This document shows positions 36,086 to 43,136 of a DNA stretch of 64,000 nt, piece after piece. Both the position numbers and the translations under genes were made by a program. A model generated the notes under the pieces. It was not told the origin of the DNA. It was given only the letters and a program-made list of their open reading frames with translations, and did not search any database. Position 1 is the stretch's first letter; each line of letters begins with the position of its first letter. This DNA is from Pontibacillus salicampi (GTDB taxonomy: Bacteria > Bacillota > Bacilli > Bacillales > BH030062), in the NCBI RefSeq assembly GCF_042434395.1, contig NZ_JBHLTP010000024.1, forward strand, positions 84,319 through 148,318, given 5' to 3'.

Positions 36086-36658
36086 ATGTTGAAAAATGAT
36101 AATGGAAGCATAACATTAGAAGCAGCTATGATTCTTCCCTTTTTCCTTCTATTTGCTGTGTTTTTAGCTACCATTATTAGAATAGGTGTATTAGAAATTG
36201 CCATGGAGGAAACGGTGTCCCATACTACAGAAATTGCTGCTACTCATGCCTACGTAGCTACATTTATCAATGAAGGTCCAAGAGAGGCTGTTGATAAACG
36301 CATCAAAAATTTCACCGAAAACCAAGTTCCTGTTGCGGAGGTAGAAAAGCGCTTGAATCTGTCTTTACGAGAATCTGACTTTATTCCTGGTGATATGGAA
36401 TATTTAGAGGATATCACCAAGAGTAAGCTGGAACCGGTAGTACGTGACAAATTCAATTCAATCTTGGGCAGCTCCATGTTTAATGCATCTGAATTACAAA
36501 TAGAAGAACTGGAATTGCCAGCGAATAATAATGGCGGAAAAGATTCTATCATTAGCATAACGTTAACCTATGAAATGAAAGCAGTCGTTCCATTTGTCAA
36601 TAAAGACATTGTTATAAAGAATCAAGGTGCGGAACGAGTCTGGACAGGTGCTTATTAG
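36086..36658 (+). CDS. Second TadE-like pseudopilin
   Basis: A 190-residue protein. The leader MLKNDNG is followed by SITLEAAMILPFFLLFAVFL: class III prepilin motif with cleavage after Gly7 and Glu at +5. The remainder is soluble with a long helical section (AVDKRIKNFTENQVPVAEVEK split here for length) and a beta-rich end. AAGGAGGGG precedes the ATG. Likely minor pilin and prepilin-peptidase substrate. A small membrane protein gene begins directly at its stop. Confidence 0.8.
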   Translation: MLKNDNGSITLEAAMILPFFLLFAVFLATIIRIGVLEIAMEETVSHTTEIAATHAYVATFINEGPREAVDKRIKNFTENQVPVAEVEKRLNLSLRESDFIPGDMEYLEDITKSKLEPVVRDKFNSILGSSMFNASELQIEELELPANNNGGKDSIISITLTYEMKAVVPFVNKDIVIKNQGAERVWTGAY

Positions 36659-36817
36659 GTGGGCTTATTTGAATCTATAAGAGATCTGGTCGTTAATTTT
36701 TTCTTAGATATGATTATTCAACACCCAATCATATCGCTGATAGCTTTTATTATATTGATTTTAATTGGCGACTCCATCTTTAAATTCAAGAGAAATGATC
36801 CAAACAACTTACCATAA
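36659..36817 (+). CDS. Small membrane protein, Tad locus (52 residues)
   Basis: A GTG directly after the TadE-like stop opens a 52-codon frame. It encodes an amphipathic N terminus (GLFESIRDLVVNFF), the motif IIQHPIISLIAFIILILIG forming one membrane helix, and a basic tail (KFKRNDPNNLP). It resembles the 46-residue protein at 37485-37625: both have a short helix, an HP pair, a membrane helix and an asparagine-rich charged tail (DPNN or NPDNN). The upstream ribosome site is weak, so translation is probably coupled. No known family. Confidence 0.5.
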   Translation: MGLFESIRDLVVNFFLDMIIQHPIISLIAFIILILIGDSIFKFKRNDPNNLP

Positions 36818-36852
36818 ATAGAGTAGAAAATAGGTAGGAAAAGGAGATAGGA

Positions 36853-36930
36853 ATGTTCGATGTGCTTCTCCATGCTAACCTGTATAGCCACAAACCAAGG
36901 AAACTATCATTCTTTATTAGGCAAATTTAA
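36853..36930 (+). CDS. Very short reading frame before the prepilin peptidase
   Basis: AAAAGGAGATAGG gives a strong ribosome site for a 25-codon frame beginning MFDVLLHANLYSHK and ending 16 bases before the peptidase start. The sequence is unlike a known protein. It could be a leader peptide, or a remnant that only helps load ribosomes. Low confidence as a gene. Confidence 0.25.
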   Translation: MFDVLLHANLYSHKPRKLSFFIRQI

Positions 36931-36946
36931 TCGAGGTGCGTAAATC

Positions 36947-37462
36947 ATGGCAGTAAACGACATATTATTTATCATACTTATTATCATTGCATTCGTTTGG
37001 GATGTGAAATATGAAAAGCTGCCAAACTGGCTTACAGCGACTGGAATGATGGTAGGAATGGTGTACCACCTTATCAGAGGCGGCGTTGATGGGTTTTTAT
37101 TTGCCTGCCTTGGTCTTTTAGTGGCTGGCGGCATCTTTATGCTGCTCTATCTCTTTAAGGCTCTTGGAGCGGGGGATGTGAAGCTATTTGCCGCTATTGG
37201 CGCTATTATGGGAATTGAGTTCAGCTTATATGTGATGATGTACTCTGTTATATATGCAGGTTTAATTGGACTGGTTATTCTCCTGTTCTCTAAAACTTTT
37301 TTAAGACGTATCCTTACAGGGCTGTTTCAAATCTGGCAGTCTATTAAACAGCGCAGTGCCAGGGATTTAGAGGAGTTCAAGCAAAAGTACAGCACCAGGT
37401 TTCCTTTCATGTATGCTGTATTACCTGGCGTGCTGACAACGTATTATTTCTTCTTAGGTTAA
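36947..37462 (+). CDS. Prepilin peptidase (A24, TadV/CpaA type)
   Basis: A 171-residue integral membrane aspartic protease. The two catalytic aspartates are at residue 19 (FVWDVKYEKLPNW) and residue 77 in the GxGD motif (LGAGDVKLF). The methyltransferase domain of long prepilin peptidases is absent, as in TadV/CpaA. It should remove the leaders of the Flp pilin and both TadE-like proteins. Small membrane-protein genes lie on both sides. Confidence 0.9.
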   Translation: MAVNDILFIILIIIAFVWDVKYEKLPNWLTATGMMVGMVYHLIRGGVDGFLFACLGLLVAGGIFMLLYLFKALGAGDVKLFAAIGAIMGIEFSLYVMMYSVIYAGLIGLVILLFSKTFLRRILTGLFQIWQSIKQRSARDLEEFKQKYSTRFPFMYAVLPGVLTTYYFFLG

Positions 37463-37484
37463 CAGAGCTGGGAGGCTGTAAAGC

Positions 37485-37625
37485 ATGATGGAAAGCATCA
37501 TTGGGTGGATGGTTGGAATAGTAATACACCATCCCTTACTGGCATTCATAATGATTATGACCTTGATTTTTTGGTTTTACCATATATTTAACATTAACCC
37601 TGATAACAACGAAAAGAAAAGGTAA
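37485..37625 (+). CDS. Small membrane protein, Tad locus (46 residues)
   Basis: ATG at 37485, nine bases after GGAGG, opens a 46-codon frame: MMESIIGWMVGIVIHHPLLA begins it, one membrane helix follows (FIMIMTLIFWFYHIF) and a hydrophilic asparagine-rich tail ends it (NPDNNEKKR). It shares the HP pair before the helix and the tail type with the 52-residue protein at 36659-36817. The good ribosome site makes it likely to be expressed. No known family. Confidence 0.6.
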   Translation: MMESIIGWMVGIVIHHPLLAFIMIMTLIFWFYHIFNINPDNNEKKR

Positions 37626-37675
37626 TGGAGCATTTGATAGTAACAATTGAAATACAGTAGTGGAGGGGAAAAACA

Positions 37676-39082
37676 ATGGAGACGTCCATATTTGGTTATG
37701 CTTATGATTTTAATAATGATAATGGTTTACACCTTACGTTTACACATCATGAAGGGGTACCTTTGAAAGAAGACGATATAAATGCTTTGCAGATGAAAAT
37801 GATAGAATCGAACACCATCCCCCGTTTGCTGCCAATATTCTCAGATGAATGGAACCTTCAGCTTCGTTTACACTATGACCTTTCTTCCAAGCGGCTGCTA
37901 ACTGCATATTTACGAGAAGCAAAGCTTACTTGGGACGATTTTGCTCATCTCATTATCCATACACTAGAAGCAATGGAAGTAAGCTCATTATATATGCTCA
38001 ATCGAGATCAATTTATTATCCATCCTGACTTTCTATTTGTTGGCAATGGGGTAGGAGACGTCTATGTTACCTATCTTCCCATTACAACATTTGAGCGGGA
38101 GGGAACGGTGGAGGAGGATGTTCGTTCTTTACTAGAATCGATTGTTCGAGAGCACCCTTCCCTACAAGGTGCAGAATGGGATGAGGTGGAAGCGTATTTG
38201 CAGGACCCGACTTTTCATCTTACTGGGTTAAAGGAATTGCTAATTTCCACTTCCTCCAAGTATATACACAAGCAAAAGCAAGAGGAGCTAGCCCAGCAAA
38301 TGATGGCTCAGCAATTAGCTGAGCAGCAAGAAGAGGAACGAGCTGAGGATTTAAATGAAGTACATAGTAAAAAGAAAAAAAAGAAAGAGAAGCAGCCCCT
38401 CTCCACTGTAAAGCGGATGACGCAGCGCGAAAAGGTGTATCTTGGTACGGGATCTCTATTGGCTCTTGCCCTTGTATGGAAATTGTATGATATGTTTACC
38501 ACCTCCTTGTGGCTAGATATCAGCCTTGCGTTAACGCTCGTTATTCTGCTATTCGATACACTTTATATTTTGCGAAGAAGAAGAGGTACTAAAAAAGAGA
38601 AGCTACCAAATGAAAGAAATCGTGAACAACAGCAGGATGATTCTATGCAAGCTCCTCTGGCCTCCACAGAGAATATGGCCATGCAGCAGGTTTCTTCCAG
38701 TGAATATGTGGAAAGGGAGGCTACCCTTACAGATAAGAACGAAACCACAAGAGGGCATGTCTTGGAGACACCTGAACAGGCTGTTCCTTTTTTAACAGTA
38801 CAGCGAAATGGGCAAACCCATTCCATTAATGTTCAGGAGGAACCATTTGTCATTGGATCTCAGTCTGACATGGTACATCATGTTGCGGAAGAAGAAGGAG
38901 TGTCAAAGATTCATGCAGAGCTTAGGAAGACCGGGGAGGATTACGGAATAAAGGACCTAGGATCTCAAAAAGGGACTTGCGTCAATGAGCAGCCTATCAT
39001 TCCTTATAAGATGTATAGACTGCAGCATCATGACAAGATCTCCATCGGGAAGCATAGTTTTATATTCCATCAACCTCAGTAG
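37676..39082 (+). CDS. DUF6382 and FHA-domain protein
   Basis: A 468-residue protein. Residues 1 to about 180 resemble DUF6382 (NTIPRLLPIFSDEW, SLYMLNRDQFIIHPDFLFVG, VYVTYLPI). A charged coiled segment (about 200-245) leads to a pair of membrane helices (about 262-300). The C-terminal 85 residues form an FHA domain (PFVIGSQSDMVHHVAEEEGVS; IKDLGSQKGTCVNEQPI), which binds phosphothreonine. Domain order suggests that phosphorylation signalling feeds into the pilus. AGTGGAGGGG precedes the start. A terminator follows. Confidence 0.78.
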   Translation: METSIFGYAYDFNNDNGLHLTFTHHEGVPLKEDDINALQMKMIESNTIPRLLPIFSDEWNLQLRLHYDLSSKRLLTAYLREAKLTWDDFAHLIIHTLEAMEVSSLYMLNRDQFIIHPDFLFVGNGVGDVYVTYLPITTFEREGTVEEDVRSLLESIVREHPSLQGAEWDEVEAYLQDPTFHLTGLKELLISTSSKYIHKQKQEELAQQMMAQQLAEQQEEERAEDLNEVHSKKKKKKEKQPLSTVKRMTQREKVYLGTGSLLALALVWKLYDMFTTSLWLDISLALTLVILLFDTLYILRRRRGTKKEKLPNERNREQQQDDSMQAPLASTENMAMQQVSSSEYVEREATLTDKNETTRGHVLETPEQAVPFLTVQRNGQTHSINVQEEPFVIGSQSDMVHHVAEEEGVSKIHAELRKTGEDYGIKDLGSQKGTCVNEQPIIPYKMYRLQHHDKISIGKHSFIFHQPQ

Positions 39083-39114
39083 CTCATCATCCTAGAACAG
39101 CAAACATACACACC

Positions 39115-39145
39115 AAGGGGCGCTATAAATTAGGTCGCCCCTTTT
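39115..39145 (+). terminator. Terminator inside the Tad region
   Basis: AAGGGGCG pairs with CGCCCCTTTT over a short loop after the FHA gene. It splits the core pilus unit from the two genes that follow. Confidence 0.7.
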
Positions 39146-39233
39146 GTATAAAAAGGCTGTAGTTGATGTTAAGGGAACACATAGTGTAGGTATAACATGA
39201 TTAGGCTTCTATGGATGGGAAAGGAGGTTCACG

Positions 39234-39947
39234 ATGGATATACAAATAAAAGAAGCAAGCGCTTCGCAAGCATTAACGGTGACTGTTGCTACCCAGGACA
39301 CAAATGTAGTAGACCATGAGCAGTTAGAAGAGCTGCATAGAGCGAATGGGATGTTTCTAGAGGTGGCGGATATACACATTACAGAAAATACGATCCATTT
39401 GTCATACCATCTAGATAATTCTCGTCAAGCACTAGTCCAGCTGCACAAGCAGCCGTTAAGAAAAAAGCTGGCGGTCCTGCATCAACTGTTGCAGGTAGTT
39501 CAATACGATGGAACTCAATTTATACCTTATCTCGATCCTAACAACATTTTCTTCGGTAAGGATTATTCGATAAAGATTGCTCATAGAGGGCTGCGCGGCA
39601 TTCTGCCTCCAATGGAGGAAACAGATGACTATTACTTTGCTGCTTTAAAAGCATGCTTTCTTTCCTTGTTTTCCAGCTATTCTTACCAAACCATTTTATC
39701 AAACGGCTCTCAGTCGCTTTTATGGGAGGAGTCTACTATTGCCCAGCAAATTGCAGGAGCAGAAAGTCTGGAGGAACTAAAGCGAATCGTAGAAAAAGGG
39801 TGGAGAACCTCATCGGATAAAAGCGGAACAGTATGGACAAAAACGCAGATCCTCTCCTTTTCCATGTTATTTATCTTTGTTGGGATTCTAATTGGTGTAT
39901 TTGGTGTATTAGCGGTACAAAATGACGTTTTTCATCTGAGTGGTTAG
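39234..39947 (+). CDS. EssB/YukC-like pseudokinase, truncated
   Basis: A 237-residue protein with the EssB/YukC cytosolic fold. Alignable blocks are IHLSYHLDNSRQAL, YLDPNNIFFGKDY and AHRGLRGILPPM, then YFAALKACFLSLFSSYSYQ, then a membrane helix (about residues 206-228). EssB of type VII secretion is about 440 residues with an external domain after the helix; this protein ends right after the helix. The kinase catalytic residues are lacking, as in EssB. EssC, EsxA and EsaA genes are not in the window. AAAGGAGG precedes the ATG. Confidence 0.75.
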   Translation: MDIQIKEASASQALTVTVATQDTNVVDHEQLEELHRANGMFLEVADIHITENTIHLSYHLDNSRQALVQLHKQPLRKKLAVLHQLLQVVQYDGTQFIPYLDPNNIFFGKDYSIKIAHRGLRGILPPMEETDDYYFAALKACFLSLFSSYSYQTILSNGSQSLLWEESTIAQQIAGAESLEELKRIVEKGWRTSSDKSGTVWTKTQILSFSMLFIFVGILIGVFGVLAVQNDVFHLSG

Positions 39948-39983
39948 ACCTCCATCATAAATAGAATTAAGAAAGGGGATTCT

Positions 39984-40580
39984 ATGAGAATCTCAATTTC
40001 CACAATATTTTACGCTATCCCCATTATTGCCTTTTTTGTCTATGTTTCCGTAAATGTAGATATGGATCAGCAGGAGGCCTATGACAGAATGGAACAAGCA
40101 GCATTAGAGGTGGTAGGGAAAGAGACCAATATTCCTGCTGACATACTCCCGGAAAGAAAGAGTGAAAATGGTCACTTAACCTCCCTGAAGAAAATAGAGG
40201 TATCAATGGGAGGAAGAGAGGGATACCTCGTCGATATTCATTTAATAGGGAATCAGTATTCGTCTAAACAAAAGGCCTACGAGGAAATGGCGAAGTCTAC
40301 TTTTGAAATAACGAAAGGTGTCCTAGAAGAGCCTTGGTATAAACGTTTGGCAATGATATTTTCTACCCAGAATATTAATATGGTGGATGTCTATTGGTAT
40401 ATGCCCGTCCAACAAAATGACGGAACGTATGTCCTCACGAGGGTGTTGGGCAGAACGCGGCTTGATACGCTGGATAAACAGTATAAGCAATGGTTACAAG
40501 GGGATTATGACCTCTCCGAGGCAATAGAGAACGATTTTCGAGCTGATGATGTTCCTTTTATAACAAAAGAAACCAAGTAA
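39984..40580 (+). CDS. Single-pass membrane protein of unknown function
   Basis: A 198-residue protein with one N-terminal membrane helix (about residues 4-22) and an external alpha/beta part of 170 residues with no recognised family. Visible parts: acidic early segment MDQQEAYDRMEQAALEVV, charged centre, YKRLAMIFSTQNINMVDVYW, and an acidic C terminus. GAAAGGGG precedes the start. It follows the EssB-like gene by 36 bases and ends the Tad region, so it is probably part of the same assembly. Confidence 0.6.
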   Translation: MRISISTIFYAIPIIAFFVYVSVNVDMDQQEAYDRMEQAALEVVGKETNIPADILPERKSENGHLTSLKKIEVSMGGREGYLVDIHLIGNQYSSKQKAYEEMAKSTFEITKGVLEEPWYKRLAMIFSTQNINMVDVYWYMPVQQNDGTYVLTRVLGRTRLDTLDKQYKQWLQGDYDLSEAIENDFRADDVPFITKETK

Positions 40581-40877
40581 AATAGGCGTATGCCTCCGTA
40601 TTTCTTTCCTAATTGCTATCCTTTAAGTAATTGTGAGCCCTTTTGTCTGTTGTAGGACAGCAGCAAGGCTAGTAGCTGGATGCAAATGTGGATGGATATT
40701 TGTTAACACTTACCTGAATTTCTGAATAAAGACTAACAAAAATGTAATAATATTTTATTCCGGTTAGGCAGGTTTTTTGATGAAACCTGTCTAATTATAT
40801 TAGGAAATTATGTTAATAAGCTGCCGGTATGGGGAATTGGGTTTAGAAGAGAAATAATTCTTAGACGGGGTGTATGC
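40581..40877. other. Intergenic region upstream of the AbrB-CHAD gene
   Basis: About 297 AT-rich bases. The notable object is the dyad at 40764-40794. No confident promoter pair was identified. Confidence 0.5.
40764..40794. promoter_or_regulatory. Dyad element upstream of the AbrB-CHAD gene
   Basis: TTAGGCAGGTTT and AAACCTGTCTAA form a 12-base arm with one G-T pair and a 7-base spacer. There is no T-run after it, so it is not a terminator. It lies about 85 bases before the gene and could be an operator, possibly for the gene's own AbrB domains (inference). Confidence 0.45.
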
Positions 40878-42104
40878 ATGGAGCAATCACAAACATTAAC
40901 AATTGATGGAATGGGTAGAGTTATTATTCCTAAGGAGCTACGTGATGCATTAGGGTTTGAAGATCAAGGTCTCGCTATCCAAGCACTGAATAAACGTCGA
41001 GGGGTGTCTATATCCAAAGCTACCACTAACACGCCCAAGAAAGATACGAAAAAGCTCGATGTAGATGGCAGGCTGCTCATACCAGCCCAGTATCGAAGAG
41101 AGCTGGAATGGGCAAAGGGAAAGCAGTTGGAATTGGAGATGGAGAATCAATATGCGGTTCTTCAGGAGAGTCCGGATCGATGTACAGTCTGCGGCTCCAA
41201 AAAGCATTTGTTACATGTGAAAGAGGAATATGTCTGCGAGGATTGTCTGAACACGGGTAACGACACCCTTGTGCATAAATGGATGAAGGGGCTGGACGAT
41301 ATCGCCCATGAATACATGGAGTATTGTGAGAAATGTCTTTCCTTTGAAGATACGGAGGATGTACACCAGGCGCGTGTTAAAGGAAGAAGAATGGAAATGA
41401 TTTTAGGCTTTTTACAGGTTGAAAAGCAGCACCCTCTACTGGAGAAGATTCAGGAGGCTCACGACAAGCTGGGTAAGGTGCGCGAAAGTGATGTGTTCAT
41501 TGAGCAATTTTACAAGCGGCTCGAGCAGGAAGAAGATCCAGATAAGGCGGAAGTATATCGTCAATATATGGAGCTGCGAGAGGAAAAACGTAGAAAACAG
41601 CAGAAGAAACTAAAGAAAAATCTGCCTGATATCATTAATGAGCAGTTTATGGAGGAATGGGTACAGTTTCGGGATCAGGAAGCTCGCCATTATGTCCTTT
41701 CATTACACGCTGACAATCAATTAGAGCCTTATGAACAATCCTTTAATGCTCAAATTGAGAAGTTTGAGCAAGAAGCGGAAGATAGCGGATTGCAAGCCAA
41801 ATCGACATTAAAAGCCCTCCACAAAGTAAGGATAGAATCGAAAGCTCTACGCTATATTCACAAATATATTGCCAATATGTACGGTCAGCCCTACAAAAAA
41901 AGGGCTAAGCACTTCAAAAAAGCCCAAAAAGAGCTTGGTCACATTAATGATTTAAGAGATTTCTTAAAAGAATTAAAGGATAATCAGAAGAAAGTGGAAA
42001 TGAAAAAGGATCAAATCCAATTAGTAAAAACACAGCTTGAAGATGAATTAACAGAACAGCTAGAAGCGTTAAATATAGAGCAGTACAAGCTCCAAGAAGC
42101 TTGA
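40878..42104 (+). CDS. AbrB-AbrB-zinc ribbon-CHAD fusion protein
   Basis: A 408-residue protein of unusual make-up. Residues 6-48 and 58-95 are two AbrB/MazE-type swapped-hairpin DNA-binding modules (TIDGMGRVIIPKELRDALGF; KLDVDGRLLIPAQYRREL). Residues 102-123 hold a CxxC...CxxC zinc ribbon (C102, C105, C120, C123), and another CxxC pair lies at C150/C153. From about residue 140 to 390 a CHAD domain follows, with its histidine/arginine pattern (VHQARVKGRRMEMIL; LGKVRESDVF; LHKVRIESKALRYIHKY; LGHINDLRDFL). CHAD domains bind polyphosphate, so a polyphosphate-responsive transcription factor is inferred. It is a single gene, followed by parS and a terminator. Confidence 0.85.
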   Translation: MEQSQTLTIDGMGRVIIPKELRDALGFEDQGLAIQALNKRRGVSISKATTNTPKKDTKKLDVDGRLLIPAQYRRELEWAKGKQLELEMENQYAVLQESPDRCTVCGSKKHLLHVKEEYVCEDCLNTGNDTLVHKWMKGLDDIAHEYMEYCEKCLSFEDTEDVHQARVKGRRMEMILGFLQVEKQHPLLEKIQEAHDKLGKVRESDVFIEQFYKRLEQEEDPDKAEVYRQYMELREEKRRKQQKKLKKNLPDIINEQFMEEWVQFRDQEARHYVLSLHADNQLEPYEQSFNAQIEKFEQEAEDSGLQAKSTLKALHKVRIESKALRYIHKYIANMYGQPYKKRAKHFKKAQKELGHINDLRDFLKELKDNQKKVEMKKDQIQLVKTQLEDELTEQLEALNIEQYKLQEA

Positions 42105-42105
42105 G

Positions 42106-42121
42106 TGTTCCACGTGAAACA
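42106..42121. promoter_or_regulatory. parS: parS centromere site (ParB/Spo0J binding)
   Basis: TGTTCCACGTGAAACA is an exact match to the Bacillus parS consensus TGTTNCACGTGAAACA. It starts one base after the AbrB-CHAD stop codon, in non-coding sequence. ParB loads here and recruits SMC to organise the origin region; most Bacillus parS sites lie in the origin-proximal part of the chromosome. Confidence 0.93.
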
Positions 42122-42130
42122 TTTTTTGCT

Positions 42131-42166
42131 AAAAATCGGTAACCAGCGTTATGGTTGCCGATTTTT
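42131..42166 (+). terminator. Rho-independent terminator after the AbrB-CHAD gene
   Basis: AAAAATCGGTAACC pairs with GGTTGCCGATTTTT (one mismatch), with an A-run on the left and T-run on the right; it may act in both directions. Confidence 0.85.
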
Positions 42167-42181
42167 GTTGATTAATAGGTG

Positions 42182-42529
42182 TTAATTGTCTAAATGGAGT
42201 ATGACAAATTGCAGAATAATAGGAACGCCGTCTGCGGGTGCTTCAGGGAGAATAAGTACATCTTTTCGGATGGAATATATAACGTCAGGTTGAATCATGC
42301 CATTAACGTACAGATTAATGTAGGTGGTTTCCTCTTGTGACAAAATGCCCTGTGCACCGTAGGCTGTTATGGCGTCTGCGCTTGTAAAAATGTTCTTCGT
42401 TCCATCAGCTATAGTGTAATAATAGTACGTGGTTGCTCGAATGTGAGTGGTGGGCGGAGCAGGTCGATAGGGATATATATTGGGACAGCCAGCCGGTGGA
42501 ATAAGGGAGCGTAGGCTGATCTTTACCAT
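42182..42529 (-). CDS. DUF4183 domain protein
   Basis: A 115-residue protein. After a proline-rich start (PPAGCPNIYPYRPAPP) comes a compact beta domain with YYYYTIADGTKNIFTSADAI and INLYVNGMIQPDVIYSIRKD, the DUF4183 pattern of spore-forming Firmicutes. The function is unknown; surface or exosporium placement has been suggested for relatives. It is divergent from a second DUF4183 gene, 187 bases away. Weak ribosome site. Confidence 0.75.
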   Translation of the reverse strand: MVKISLRSLIPPAGCPNIYPYRPAPPTTHIRATTYYYYTIADGTKNIFTSADAITAYGAQGILSQEETTYINLYVNGMIQPDVIYSIRKDVLILPEAPADGVPIILQFVILHLDN

Positions 42530-42716
42530 GTTAATCTTACTCCTTTCCCAATAGCTCGGACGTTAGATGATGTGTTAGTATATTCCTCCTTAATGGAATT
42601 GGTTTGTGCGAATGGTACAAAATAGGTAATTTTTCTGCTATATATGCCTCTTCCATAAATGTAGGTTTGGCATATGATAGATTGCACGACTATATTATTC
42701 GGAGGGAGTCTTTCTG

Positions 42717-43100
42717 ATGGTACTAGAGCTGATTAAACCGTTTGCTAGTGCGACAACAGATGTAACGGTAGGCCCTACTAACACAAAATTTTTCTACACT
42801 ACAACAAGTATTACCGCACCTGGTGCTACCTTATCTATCGATGCTGCAGATTTTTTACTAGATGATGGAACGAATGCAACAGAACTGCCTGTACTAGCCA
42901 CGGATAACAGTTATTTCAATGTTTATGTGAATGGCATATCACAAATGCAAGATATTTCTACGTACACTCCTGGAGTTACAGCTGTAGGGTCACTAGATAT
43001 TACGGTCCCTGCAGTATCTTCAGCGATTTTAGTAGGAACACCTATAATATTAGAAGTACTAAACTATACTCCAGGTGCAACCACAACGATTGAAACGTAA
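42717..43100 (+). CDS. DUF4183 domain protein, second copy
   Basis: A 127-residue paralogue of the divergent gene: FFYTTTSITAPGATLSIDAA, then YFNVYVNGISQMQDISTYTP and a threonine-rich end. GGAGGGAG precedes the ATG. About 38 bases upstream CATATGATA (42671-42679) fits a sigma-K type -10 (CATAnnnTA), but no matching -35 is clear. Late-sporulation, surface-layer expression is a guess from that and from the family. Confidence 0.75.
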   Translation: MVLELIKPFASATTDVTVGPTNTKFFYTTTSITAPGATLSIDAADFLLDDGTNATELPVLATDNSYFNVYVNGISQMQDISTYTPGVTAVGSLDITVPAVSSAILVGTPIILEVLNYTPGATTTIET

Positions 43101-43136
43101 TAAGAGCAGAAGGGTGCTGCCTTCTGCTACATAATG

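Noticed and set aside
39234..39947. A complete type VII secretion system
   Set aside because: Only an EssB-like protein is present; there is no EssC ATPase, WXG100 substrate, EsaA or YukD-like protein in the window.
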